Made by a program: the position numbers and the translations under genes | Notes under the pieces: generated by a model | Databases searched by the model: none | What the model saw: only the letters and a program-made list of their open reading frames with translations | What the model was told of the DNA's origin: nothing | Shown here: piece by piece, positions 57,039-64,000 of the stretch | Numbering within the stretch: the stretch's first letter is position 1 | Layout of the letters: every line of letters begins with the position of its first letter | NCBI RefSeq assembly: GCF_000421745.1 | Contig: NZ_ATXP01000006.1 | Coordinates: 1 to 64,000, forward strand | Source of the DNA: Nesterenkonia alba DSM 19423 | Lineage (GTDB): Bacteria; Actinomycetota; Actinomycetes; Actinomycetales; Micrococcaceae | Length of the DNA stretch: 64,000 nucleotides | Reading direction: 5' to 3'

Positions 57039-57914
57039 GTGAGTTCGCATCAACGAACCGGCCGCCAAGGCCGTACGGTCAAGGGGCTGGCTCTCGCCGG
57101 TGTGGCACTTCTGGTGCTCACCGCCTGCGCTGAGGATCACCCGGCTCGCCGGGGCTGGCTGCCTGGTGAGCGGGATACCACGTCCAACACTCCGGTGCTG
57201 ACCGACCTGTGGGTCGGCTCCTGGATCGCCGCACTGGCAGTTGGACTGGTCACCTGGGGGCTGATGCTGTGGTGCATGGTCGCCTACCGGCGCCGCCGTG
57301 GCGAGACCGGCTACCCTCGCCAGCTGGCCTACAACGTGCCGCTGGAGATCATGTACACCGTACTGCCGTTGGTGATGGTCTCAGTGTTCTTCTACTACAC
57401 CGACCAAGCCCAGCGGGAAGTCGATGAGCCCTATGCTGACCCGGACCTCACCGTGGAGGTCTACGGCAAGCAGTGGGCCTGGGACTTCAACTACACCTAT
57501 GGGGATGAAGAGCGCCACTACTACGGAGTGCAGGCGCACCTCACCGGGGAGGAGGGCGTCCGGGACACCCTGCCGACCCTCTACCTTCCGGTGGACAACG
57601 CCGTGGAGTTCGAGCTGAAGTCCCGCGACGTGATCCACTCCTTCTGGGTTCCGGCCTTCCTGCAGAAGCGAGACATGATCCCCGGCCGTACCACCTACAT
57701 GTACCTGACTCCTCAAGAGGAGGGCAGCTTCGACGGCAAGTGCGCAGAGCTCTGCGGTGAATACCACTCGGAGATGCTCTTCAACGTGGAAGTTGTTCCC
57801 GAGGACGAATTCGTCGAGTACCTGCAGACCCTTGATGAGGGGCACCTGGGCGATGAGTACAACCGCAACCCCAATCTTCATGACCAGGAAGAACTGACCG
57901 GAGGGGATGACTGA
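57039..57914 (+). CDS. ctaC: cytochrome c oxidase subunit II
   Basis: CuA-bearing subunit of the aa3 oxidase, 291 residues. A lipoprotein signal peptide ends at the lipobox LTAC (Cys30). Two membrane helices follow (about 57-80 and 104-125), then the cupredoxin domain with QWAWDFNY (about 144-151), the CuA ligands [12 protein letters not shown] (about 234-245) and the upstream His in [11 protein letters not shown] 57039 is used. First gene of ctaC-ctaD-ctaF. Confidence 0.96.
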   Translation: MSSHQRTGRQGRTVKGLALAGVALLVLTACAEDHPARRGWLPGERDTTSNTPVLTDLWVGSWIAALAVGLVTWGLMLWCMVAYRRRRGETGYPRQLAYNVPLEIMYTVLPLVMVSVFFYYTDQAQREVDEPYADPDLTVEVYGKQWAWDFNYTYGDEERHYYGVQAHLTGEEGVRDTLPTLYLPVDNAVEFELKSRDVIHSFWVPAFLQKRDMIPGRTTYMYLTPQEEGSFDGKCAELCGEYHSEMLFNVEVVPEDEFVEYLQTLDEGHLGDEYNRNPNLHDQEELTGGDD

Positions 57915-57916
57915 GC

Positions 57917-59641
57917 ATGACGACAATGGAGTACTCCTCCGATGAGGCCCGGGGTGCAGTGCGCAGTGCGCCCACATCCAAGGGTCAGGTGGTCGTCAAC
58001 TGGCTGACCACCACTGACCACAAGGTGATCGGGTACATGTACCTGATCTCCTCGTTCATTTTCTTCTGCGTCGGCGGTGTGATGGCGCTCATCATCCGCG
58101 CCGAGCTGTTCGAGCCGGGGATGCAGTTCCTACAGACCAAGGAACAGTACAACCAGCTGTTCACCATGCACGGCACGATCATGCTGCTGATGTTCGCTAC
58201 CCCGCTTTTCGCCGGGTTCGCCAACGTCATGATGCCGTTGCAGATCGGTGCTCCCGATGTGGCCTTCCCGCGGCTGAACGCTCTAGCCTTCTGGCTGTTC
58301 CTCTTCGGTTCCTTGGTCGCCATGGCCGGGTTCCTCACCCCCCAGGGTGCGGCCAGCTTCGGTTGGTTCGCCTACGCCCCGCTGTCTGACACCACTTATT
58401 CACCCGGCGTCGGGGGAGACCTGTGGGTGCTGGGCCTGGGGCTAACCGGTTTCGGAACGATCGCAGGTGCCGTCAACTTCATCACCACGATCATCTGCAT
58501 GCGCGCCCCGGGTATGACGATGTGGCGGATGCCCATCTTCACCTGGAACGTGCTCATCACCTCGATCCTGGTGCTGATGGCCTTCCCGCCGCTGGCCGCG
58601 GCATTATTCGGTCTGGCCATGGATCGCCGCCTCGGCGGGCACATTTTCGATCCGGAGTCCGGTGGTGCGATTCTGTGGCAGCACCTGTTCTGGTTCTTCG
58701 GCCACCCCGAGGTCTACATCATTGCGCTGCCATTCTTCGGCATCGTCTCGGAGATCATCCCGGTCTTTAGCCGCAAACCGATCTTCGGGTACAAGGGGCT
58801 GGTCTACGCGACGATCGCGATCGCTGCGCTCTCGGTGACGGTGTGGGCGCACCACATGTACGTCACCGGTGCGGTCATGCTGCCGTTCTTCGCGCTGATG
58901 ACGATGCTCATCGCCGTGCCGACCGGTGTGAAATTCTTCAACTGGATCGGCACCATGTGGAGAGGGTCCATTACCTTCGAGACACCTATGTTGTGGACCC
59001 TCGGCTTCCTGGTGACGTTCCTCTTCGGTGGTCTGACCGGTGTCATCCTGGCCTCCCCGCCGCTGGACTTCCACCTCTCCGACACGTATTTCGTCGTCGG
59101 ACACTTCCACTACGTCATTTTCGGCACCGTGGTGTTCGCCATGTTCGCGGGCTTCCACTTCTGGTGGCCCAAGTGGACCGGGAAGATGCTCAACGAGCGG
59201 CTGGGCAAGATCAGCTTCTGGATGCTGTTCATCGGCTTCCACGGCACCTTCATGATTCAGCACTGGCTGGGTGTGATGGGCATGCCGCGGCGGTACGCCG
59301 ACTACATGGTGGAAGACGGGTTCACCGCAATGAACCAGTTCTCCACGGTGTTCTCCATGCTGCTGGGTGCCTCCCTCATTCCGTTCTTCTGGAACGTGTG
59401 GATCACCCACCGCAAGGGCCGCCGTGTCTTGGTCGACGACCCCTGGGGCTTCGGTGGCTCCCTCGAGTGGGCCACCAGCTGCCCGCCCCCGCGGCACAAC
59501 TTCTACGCGCTGCCGCGGATTCGTTCCGAGCGCCCTGCCCTGGACCTGCACCACCCGGAACTCTCCGAGCGGCACAGCCTCCACACTCCCGCAGGAAAAG
59601 TGTTCGGCCCCGCCGACCAGAAGGACAAGGCAGGTATCTGA
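57917..59641 (+). CDS. ctaD: cytochrome c oxidase subunit I
   Basis: Heme-copper oxidase catalytic subunit, 574 residues with 12 membrane helices. Low-spin heme His in [11 protein letters not shown] (about 76-86), CuB His and cross-linked Tyr in [10 protein letters not shown] (about 257-266), CuB ligands in WAHHMYV (about 308-314), and heme ligands in GHFHYVIFG (about 394-402). The D and K proton channels appear canonical (A-type). ATG 57917 is 2 nt after ctaC. Confidence 0.97.
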   Translation: MTTMEYSSDEARGAVRSAPTSKGQVVVNWLTTTDHKVIGYMYLISSFIFFCVGGVMALIIRAELFEPGMQFLQTKEQYNQLFTMHGTIMLLMFATPLFAGFANVMMPLQIGAPDVAFPRLNALAFWLFLFGSLVAMAGFLTPQGAASFGWFAYAPLSDTTYSPGVGGDLWVLGLGLTGFGTIAGAVNFITTIICMRAPGMTMWRMPIFTWNVLITSILVLMAFPPLAAALFGLAMDRRLGGHIFDPESGGAILWQHLFWFFGHPEVYIIALPFFGIVSEIIPVFSRKPIFGYKGLVYATIAIAALSVTVWAHHMYVTGAVMLPFFALMTMLIAVPTGVKFFNWIGTMWRGSITFETPMLWTLGFLVTFLFGGLTGVILASPPLDFHLSDTYFVVGHFHYVIFGTVVFAMFAGFHFWWPKWTGKMLNERLGKISFWMLFIGFHGTFMIQHWLGVMGMPRRYADYMVEDGFTAMNQFSTVFSMLLGASLIPFFWNVWITHRKGRRVLVDDPWGFGGSLEWATSCPPPRHNFYALPRIRSERPALDLHHPELSERHSLHTPAGKVFGPADQKDKAGI

Positions 59642-59644
59642 GTC

Positions 59645-60079
59645 ATGAAGACCAATATCGTCATCTTCGGTGGCCTCGGCGTCTTCCTCGTCATCGTCAC
59701 CGCCGTCTACGCCTTCCTCACCTACAACTGGGAGTCAGCCGGCTCCGGTGGTCTACAGGGTGTCGAATGGGTCGGTGTCATCTGCATGCTGCTGGCCGCA
59801 GGTCTCGGCTTCATGCTCTGGTGGTACCTTCGCTCCACTGACAAGCACGCCGGCCCCATGGACGGCGACAACCCCGAAGGGGAAATCTCGGACATGGCCG
59901 GTAACTACGGGGAGTTCGCCCCGTGGAGCTGGTGGCCTCTGGGTCTGGGTGCCACGTTCGCAGTGCTGGTGTTCGGGGTCGCCGTGGACTGGTGGATCGT
60001 CCTGCTGGGTCTCATTCCCGCGCTGTTCTTCATCACCGGTTGGGTGATGGAGTTCAATCGGGGTCGCTACCGGCACTGA
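59645..60079 (+). CDS. ctaF: cytochrome c oxidase subunit IV (actinobacterial type)
   Basis: Small actinobacterial-specific oxidase subunit, 144 residues, with four hydrophobic segments (about 5-25, 38-58, 95-113, 116-134). EISDMAGNYGEFAPWSWWPL (about 79-98) is characteristic of the family. It stabilises the bcc-aa3 supercomplex. ATG 59645 is 3 nt after ctaD; the stop overlaps def by one base. Confidence 0.93.
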   Translation: MKTNIVIFGGLGVFLVIVTAVYAFLTYNWESAGSGGLQGVEWVGVICMLLAAGLGFMLWWYLRSTDKHAGPMDGDNPEGEISDMAGNYGEFAPWSWWPLGLGATFAVLVFGVAVDWWIVLLGLIPALFFITGWVMEFNRGRYRH

Positions 60080-60705
60080 TGGCCGTACGCCCTATCGTCA
60101 TCCACGGCGAACCGGTGTTGCATACCCGGGCCGCTGAAGTGGAGACCATCGACGACGACATCCACGCCCTGATCCAGGACATGGATGACACTCTGGACGC
60201 CTCTAGAGGGGTGGGTCTGGCGGCCCCGCAGATCGGTGTGGGCTTGCGGATCTTCAACTGGAAGTACCACGGAGACACCGGAGACGTTCCCCAGCGGGGT
60301 GTCATCATCAACCCGACTGTTCGACTTATCGGGAAAGTCTCCCAAGAGGCACCTGACCCCGAGACAGAAGTCGAAGGATGCCTCTCCGCCCCGGGATACA
60401 GCTTTCCTCTCAAGCGCAGCGACCACGTGGAGGTCCACGGCCTTAATCCCCAGGGACAGCCGGTGCACTTCGAAGCCACTGGGTGGTTTGCCCGCATTAT
60501 GCAGCACGAATACGACCACCTGGACGGCTACCTTTACGTCAATCGGCTTGCTCCGCGATGGGCTAAGCGCTGGAAGAAGGCGGTACGCAAAGAGGGGTGG
60601 ACCGGGCCCGGCCACAGCTGGCTACCCGGCCAGGATCCAGATCCCTTCGCTACGGATGAGGACACCGCTTCACACGACGACGCCGAAGAACAGTCCGCAG
60701 CGTAA
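60079..60705 (+). CDS. def: peptide deformylase
   Basis: Metalloenzyme removing the N-formyl group from new proteins, 208 residues. The three motifs are intact: GVGLAAPQIGVG (about 44-55), EGCLSAPG (about 96-103, metal Cys) and QHEYDHLDG (about 141-149, metal His pair and catalytic Glu). The C-terminal 35 residues are an acidic extension. ATG 60079 overlaps the ctaF stop (TGATG). Confidence 0.96.
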   Translation: MAVRPIVIHGEPVLHTRAAEVETIDDDIHALIQDMDDTLDASRGVGLAAPQIGVGLRIFNWKYHGDTGDVPQRGVIINPTVRLIGKVSQEAPDPETEVEGCLSAPGYSFPLKRSDHVEVHGLNPQGQPVHFEATGWFARIMQHEYDHLDGYLYVNRLAPRWAKRWKKAVRKEGWTGPGHSWLPGQDPDPFATDEDTASHDDAEEQSAA

Positions 60706-60798
60706 GGAAACCTCCGCGGTTCAGTCCAGTTCCGTCATGGGCCCTGCGATGGGGGGTTCTGTGACAGGACGTATCGGCACCCGGTGAAGCTGCGCGGC

Positions 60799-60804
60799 TA
60801 ATCT
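60799..60804 (+). promoter_or_regulatory. -10 element for leaderless trpD
   Basis: TAATCT ends 6 nt before ATG 60811, placing the predicted start on the A of the start codon. No Shine-Dalgarno sequence. Confidence 0.6.
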
Positions 60805-60810
60805 GGTGGC

Positions 60811-61848
60811 ATGTCTGAGAACACCACCACGTGGCCCCACCTGCTTGACACCCTCCTGGCCGGGCGAGACCTGTCCGCCTCCGATGCCGCCTGGGCCATG
60901 GAGCAGATGTTCGCCGGAGAACTCACCGATGCCCAGATCGCTGGTTTCCTCGTGGCCCTGCGCGCCAAAGGGGTGACCGGAGGGGAACTGCTCGGTCTGG
61001 CAGATGCCATGCTCAGCCACGCCATCAGTGTGGAGATTCCCGGACCCACTCTGGACATCGTCGGTACAGGTGGGGACAAGCTGGGCACCGTCAACCTCTC
61101 CACCATGAGTTCGCTGGTGGCGGTCGGCGCCGGAGCCAGGGTCGTCAAACACGGCAACCGCGGTGCCTCATCCACCGCCGGAGCCGCTGATGTCATCGAA
61201 ACGCTCGGGGTCAGTCTCGACCAACCGGTTAAACAGGTGGCTGCCGCAGCCGAAGAAGTCGGCATCACCTTCCTCTTCGCCCAGGTCTTCCACCCCGCGA
61301 TGCGCCACGTCATGCCGGCGAGGAAAGCTCTTGGGATCCGGACCGTCTTCAACTTCCTTGGACCACTCTCCAACCCCGCCCGAGTCACGGCCCAAGCCAT
61401 TGGATGTGCCTCGGCAGAGCTGGCGCCTCAGATGGCCCAGGTACTGGCAGGGCGGGGAACGCGCGGCCTGGTCTTCCGTGGACGGGATGGGCGGGACAAG
61501 ATGACCACCTCCGCGGAAACCGATGTCTGGGAGGTGCGTGACGGCGTCGTCGAACACCACGTCATCACCCCTGAGCAGCTGGGACTGCAGCGCTGCGCGG
61601 TAGAGGACCTCCGTGGGGGTAGCAGTCAGGACAACGCTCGCACCGTCCGGCAGATTCTGACCGGCCAGAGCGGACCGATTCGAGACGCCGTGTTACTCAA
61701 TACCGCTGCCGGACTCGTCGCACTCGAAGAGAACGGATCTGGTCCGTTGCACCAGCGGCTCAGTGCCCAGATGCAGCGTGCCGCGGAGTCCATCGATAGC
61801 GGGACCGCAGCCGATGTGTTGGCCCGTTGGACGGCATTCCACCGCTGA
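60811..61848 (+). CDS. trpD: anthranilate phosphoribosyltransferase
   Basis: Transfers phosphoribosyl from PRPP to anthranilate in tryptophan synthesis, 345 residues. The PRPP-binding GTGGDKLGTVNLSTMS (about 87-102), KHGNRGASSTAG (about 113-124, the KHGNR signature) and a conserved HPAMRHVMPARKALG (about 162-176) are present. It stands alone, separate from other trp genes, between respiratory genes, a placement seen in many actinobacteria. Confidence 0.95.
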   Translation: MSENTTTWPHLLDTLLAGRDLSASDAAWAMEQMFAGELTDAQIAGFLVALRAKGVTGGELLGLADAMLSHAISVEIPGPTLDIVGTGGDKLGTVNLSTMSSLVAVGAGARVVKHGNRGASSTAGAADVIETLGVSLDQPVKQVAAAAEEVGITFLFAQVFHPAMRHVMPARKALGIRTVFNFLGPLSNPARVTAQAIGCASAELAPQMAQVLAGRGTRGLVFRGRDGRDKMTTSAETDVWEVRDGVVEHHVITPEQLGLQRCAVEDLRGGSSQDNARTVRQILTGQSGPIRDAVLLNTAAGLVALEENGSGPLHQRLSAQMQRAAESIDSGTAADVLARWTAFHR

Positions 61849-61860
61849 GCAGGCTGCGTT

Positions 61861-61877
61861 TTCGACGACGTGTAGAA
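61861..61877 (+). promoter_or_regulatory. TTCGAC-N5-GTAGAA dyad upstream of ctaE
   Basis: TTCGAC-GACGT-GTAGAA matches the atp and ctaC upstream dyads with one substitution in the left arm. It is 144 nt before the ctaE start, just after trpD. Confidence 0.5.
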
Positions 61878-61913
61878 ATATTCCTGCAACTTTCAGTTCC
61901 GTAGAGCACGCGT

Positions 61914-61937
61914 ACTTCCGCGTCATGACGCGGAAGT
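61914..61937. promoter_or_regulatory. 24-bp perfect palindrome between trpD and ctaE
   Basis: ACTTCCGCGTCA (61914-61925) is followed directly by its exact reverse complement TGACGCGGAAGT (61926-61937). It could be an operator for ctaE or, as RNA, a stem ending the trpD transcript. No T run follows. Confidence 0.6.
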
Positions 61938-62008
61938 TGGGCTGAGACCCCGTTCTGGCCAGCGCGCCACGCCGCCGGCTGCGATGGCATGGCTGGGAAT
62001 TTTCAGGA

Positions 62009-62014
62009 CATAAT
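62009..62014 (+). promoter_or_regulatory. -10 element for leaderless ctaE
   Basis: CATAAT ends 6 nt before GTG 62021, placing the predicted start on the start codon. Confidence 0.55.
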
Positions 62015-62020
62015 GTCTCT

Positions 62021-62674
62021 GTGACATCCGCAACCGAAGCCCCAGCTGCCGCCGGCGCACCGCGCACGCTGCCGAACCGCCCCAACATGGTCTCTGTGGG
62101 GACCATGGTGTGGCTGACCAGCGAGCTGATGTTCTTCGCCGGCCTCTTCGCCATGTTCTTCACGCTGCGCTCGACTCAGCCGGAGATGTGGGCTGAGTAC
62201 AGCGCACGCCTCGACGTCGTGCTGGCCACCATCATTACGGTGATCCTGGTCTCGTCCTCGGTGACCGCACAGTTCGGCGTCTTTGCCGCCGAGCGTCACC
62301 AGCCGCGCCGGACCGGCGGACTCTTCCAGTTCACCAAATGGGGCATGGTCGAGTGGTACATCGCCTCCTTCATCCTGGGGTCGATCTTCATCGCCGGTCA
62401 GAGTTTCGAGTTCGCTGAGTTGGTCTCCCACGGGGTGGCCATTCAGACCAACTCCTTCGGTTCGGCCTTCTACATCACCACAGGCTTCCACGGGATTCAC
62501 GTGCTGGGCGGACTGTTCGCCTTCCTCTACGTGATTGCCCGTGCCTACTTCTCCGTGAAGTTCACCCATAAGGAAGAGTCGGCAGCCATCGTCGTCTCCT
62601 ACTACTGGCACTTCGTGGACGTCATCTGGATCGCCCTCTGGGCAGCGGTCTACATCCTGCCGCTGTTCGTCTAG
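62021..62674 (+). CDS. ctaE: cytochrome c oxidase subunit III
   Basis: Oxidase subunit of 217 residues with five membrane helices. Typical motifs are TMVWLTSELMFFAGLFAMFFTL (split across about 27-48), AFYITTGFHGIHVLGG (about 149-164) and SYYWHFVDVIWIALW (about 193-207). It is linked to the cytochrome bc1 genes qcrC and qcrA as in other actinobacteria, whose bc1 and aa3 complexes form a supercomplex. GTG 62021 coincides with the predicted transcription start. Confidence 0.96.
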   Translation: MTSATEAPAAAGAPRTLPNRPNMVSVGTMVWLTSELMFFAGLFAMFFTLRSTQPEMWAEYSARLDVVLATIITVILVSSSVTAQFGVFAAERHQPRRTGGLFQFTKWGMVEWYIASFILGSIFIAGQSFEFAELVSHGVAIQTNSFGSAFYITTGFHGIHVLGGLFAFLYVIARAYFSVKFTHKEESAAIVVSYYWHFVDVIWIALWAAVYILPLFV

Positions 62675-62732
62675 CACCTGGCGAAGCACCCACCTCGCAC
62701 ACCGCACCGACAAGCAAAGGAACCGGCTCAAC

Positions 62733-63533
62733 GTGAAGGCACTCTCGCAGAAGCGCCGCCACCCGTTCGCGTTCGTGGCGCTGCTCCTTTTGGGGCTGCT
62801 GCTGACCGGCGGACTCTACGCCGCGGCGACCACGGTCAACCAGGCTCAGGCCACCGGCGATGTCCCGGACGGGTACTCCGCCGACCAGGTCGAAGAAGGT
62901 GAGCGGCTCTTCGTGGCCAACTGCGCCACCTGCCACGGCATCAATGCCGAGGGCAGCGACGCCGGACCTTCCCTCGTCGGCGTGGGTGCGGCTTCCGTCG
63001 AATTCCAGGTGGGTACCGGTCGGATGCCCATGCAGATGCAGGGTCCCCAGGCCCAGCAGAAGCCACCGCAGTTCAATGACGAACAGACCACTCAGCTGGC
63101 TGCCTATGTCGCCTCCCTGGGAGCCGGACCGGCAGTGCCCGATGAGCAGTACCTTGATGTGGACCAGGGCGATCCTGCCCGTGGTGGCGAGCTGTTCCGC
63201 ATCAACTGCGCTATGTGCCACAACGCAGCCGGTGCAGGTGGCGCTCTGACTGAAGGTAAATTCGCTCCGTCGCTGCACGGTGTGGATGAGGTTCATATCT
63301 ACACCGCTATGACCACCGGTCCGCAGAACATGCCGGTGTTCAGCGACTCCAACATTCCGCCGGAGGACAAGCGGGACATCATCGCCTTCCTGAAGACCTA
63401 TGAGGCACAGGGGAGTCCGGGAGGGTTCTCCCTTGGCTTCCTTGGACCGGTTTCCGAGGGGCTTCTCATCTGGACACTCGGACTGGCGCTGCTCATCGGT
63501 TCGATGGTCTGGCTGACGTCCCGATCGAGCTGA
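62733..63533 (+). CDS. qcrC: diheme cytochrome c subunit of the bc1 complex
   Basis: Membrane-anchored diheme cytochrome c1-type protein, 266 residues. An N-terminal anchor (about 12-33), two CxxCH heme sites (CATCH about 64-68 and CAMCH about 160-164), with axial Met candidates after each, and a C-terminal helix (about 238-260). The second heme domain carries electrons directly to CuA, replacing a soluble cytochrome c. GTG 62733 is preceded by CAAAGGAA. Confidence 0.96.
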   Translation: MKALSQKRRHPFAFVALLLLGLLLTGGLYAAATTVNQAQATGDVPDGYSADQVEEGERLFVANCATCHGINAEGSDAGPSLVGVGAASVEFQVGTGRMPMQMQGPQAQQKPPQFNDEQTTQLAAYVASLGAGPAVPDEQYLDVDQGDPARGGELFRINCAMCHNAAGAGGALTEGKFAPSLHGVDEVHIYTAMTTGPQNMPVFSDSNIPPEDKRDIIAFLKTYEAQGSPGGFSLGFLGPVSEGLLIWTLGLALLIGSMVWLTSRSS

Positions 63534-63591
63534 CCGGCAGAACGACACCTGAGAATTTCCGCACCTGAAAACAGCAAAGGACAACACATCT

Positions 63592-64000
63592 ATGGGCGAG
63601 CACGGTAACGGCGACCGGGACTCCGGGGCCGTCATCACAGCCGGCGAGGGGGACAAGGGCTCATACGCCATCGACAACCCTGGCCTGCCGCCGCACCGTC
63701 CGCGGCTGGCGGATGTCGATGAGAAGGCGGCCAAGCGCGCTGAGCGTCAGGTCACGGCCCTGTTCCTCGTCTCTATCATCGGTACCGTCGTCTTCTTCGT
63801 CGGGTACTTCGCCGTCGGACGCATGGACGAGTTCGACGACTACTTCGACGGAATGACGGCTCTGCGACTGCAGAACACGCTGCTCGGTGTCGGTGCGGCC
63901 CTGGCTATGCTCGGCATCGGTCTTGGGGTGGTGCACTGGGCAAAGACGCTCATGCCCGATCACGAGATCGTCGAGGACCGCAAGCCGCTTCGCACCGAGC
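63592..64000 (+). CDS. qcrA: Rieske iron-sulfur subunit of the bc1 complex, partial
   Basis: N-terminal 136 residues of QcrA; the gene runs past the window end. A charged N-terminus (MGEHGNGDRDSG; NPGLPPHRPRLADVDEKAAK) is followed by two hydrophobic segments (about 58-76 and 95-115), typical of the actinobacterial Rieske protein with three N-terminal helices. The [2Fe-2S] motifs would lie outside the window. ATG 63592 is preceded by AAAGGA. qcrB is expected next. Confidence 0.9.
   Translation, partial: MGEHGNGDRDSGAVITAGEGDKGSYAIDNPGLPPHRPRLADVDEKAAKRAERQVTALFLVSIIGTVVFFVGYFAVGRMDEFDDYFDGMTALRLQNTLLGVGAALAMLGIGLGVVHWAKTLMPDHEIVEDRKPLRTE

Overview
The window comes from a high-GC Gram-positive actinobacterium. 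The 16S and 23S sequences and the gene order (argS-lysA-hom-thrC-thrB-rho-prfA-prmC-tsaC-wecA-atp; rpsT-lepA-hemW-hrcA-dnaJ-rsmE-phoH-ybeY-era-leuA-recO-uppS; ctaC-ctaD-ctaF; ctaE-qcrC-qcrA) point to the Micrococcales, probably the Micrococcaceae. Supporting traits are NucS-type mismatch repair, a HrcA/CIRCE heat-shock switch, the actinobacterial Rho insertion and an aa3-type oxidase with a diheme QcrC. I cannot name the genus from sequence alone. I see no IS element, prophage, CRISPR array or tRNA gene.

Layout. 1-5720: a complete rRNA operon (leader, 16S, tRNA-free spacer, 23S, 5S, terminator) with visible precursor-processing stems. 5788-9560: a damage-inducible unit with a near-perfect actinobacterial SOS box, a small DUF6504-like gene and dnaE2; imuA'/imuB are not beside it. 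9574-16259: argS, then the lysine/threonine genes lysA, hom, thrC, thrB. 16212-22879: rho with a long leader and a strong terminator, then prfA, prmC, tsaC, wecA and an AtpI-like gene, tightly overlapped. 22880-30178: the F1Fo ATP synthase operon atpBEFHAGDC. 30190-36574: nucS, small conserved genes, a very acidic multi-membrane protein, a thioredoxin/TPR protein and holA. 36588-40468: rpsT, lepA, hemW. 40512-42003: two minus-strand conserved genes (DUF4870, DUF3097). 42067-49622: CIRCE-hrcA-dnaJ, rsmE, phoH, ybeY, a CNNM/CBS protein and era. 49655-53223: leuA behind a Leu-codon leader/attenuator, recO, uppS. 53211-56619: a minus-strand hydrolase, pyrD, DUF3043 and an A-type Fe-S carrier. 56620-64000: respiratory genes ctaC-ctaD-ctaF-def, trpD, ctaE-qcrC-qcrA (cut by the window end).

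The most interesting signals are regulatory. (i) A 17-bp dyad, consensus TTCTAC-N5-GTAGWA, lies upstream of the ATP synthase operon, upstream of ctaC (two copies) and, with one substitution, upstream of ctaE-qcrCA. At atpB and ctaC its right arm abuts a TANNNT -10 element. This suggests one regulator for oxidative phosphorylation, possibly of the BlaI/MecI type (CTAC[A/G]-N3-[T/C]GTAG). (ii) Many genes have a TANNNT-like -10 element exactly 6-8 nt before the start codon, which predicts leaderless mRNAs. (iii) leuA has a leader peptide rich in Leu codons with mutually exclusive RNA stems. (iv) Two adjacent housekeeping genes, rsmE and phoH, carry in-frame 15-bp tandem repeats encoding Gln-rich segments. 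(v) Nested inverted repeats cover the hemW ribosome binding site, and a 34-bp duplication of the 3' end of the Fe-S carrier gene flanks a strong hairpin.
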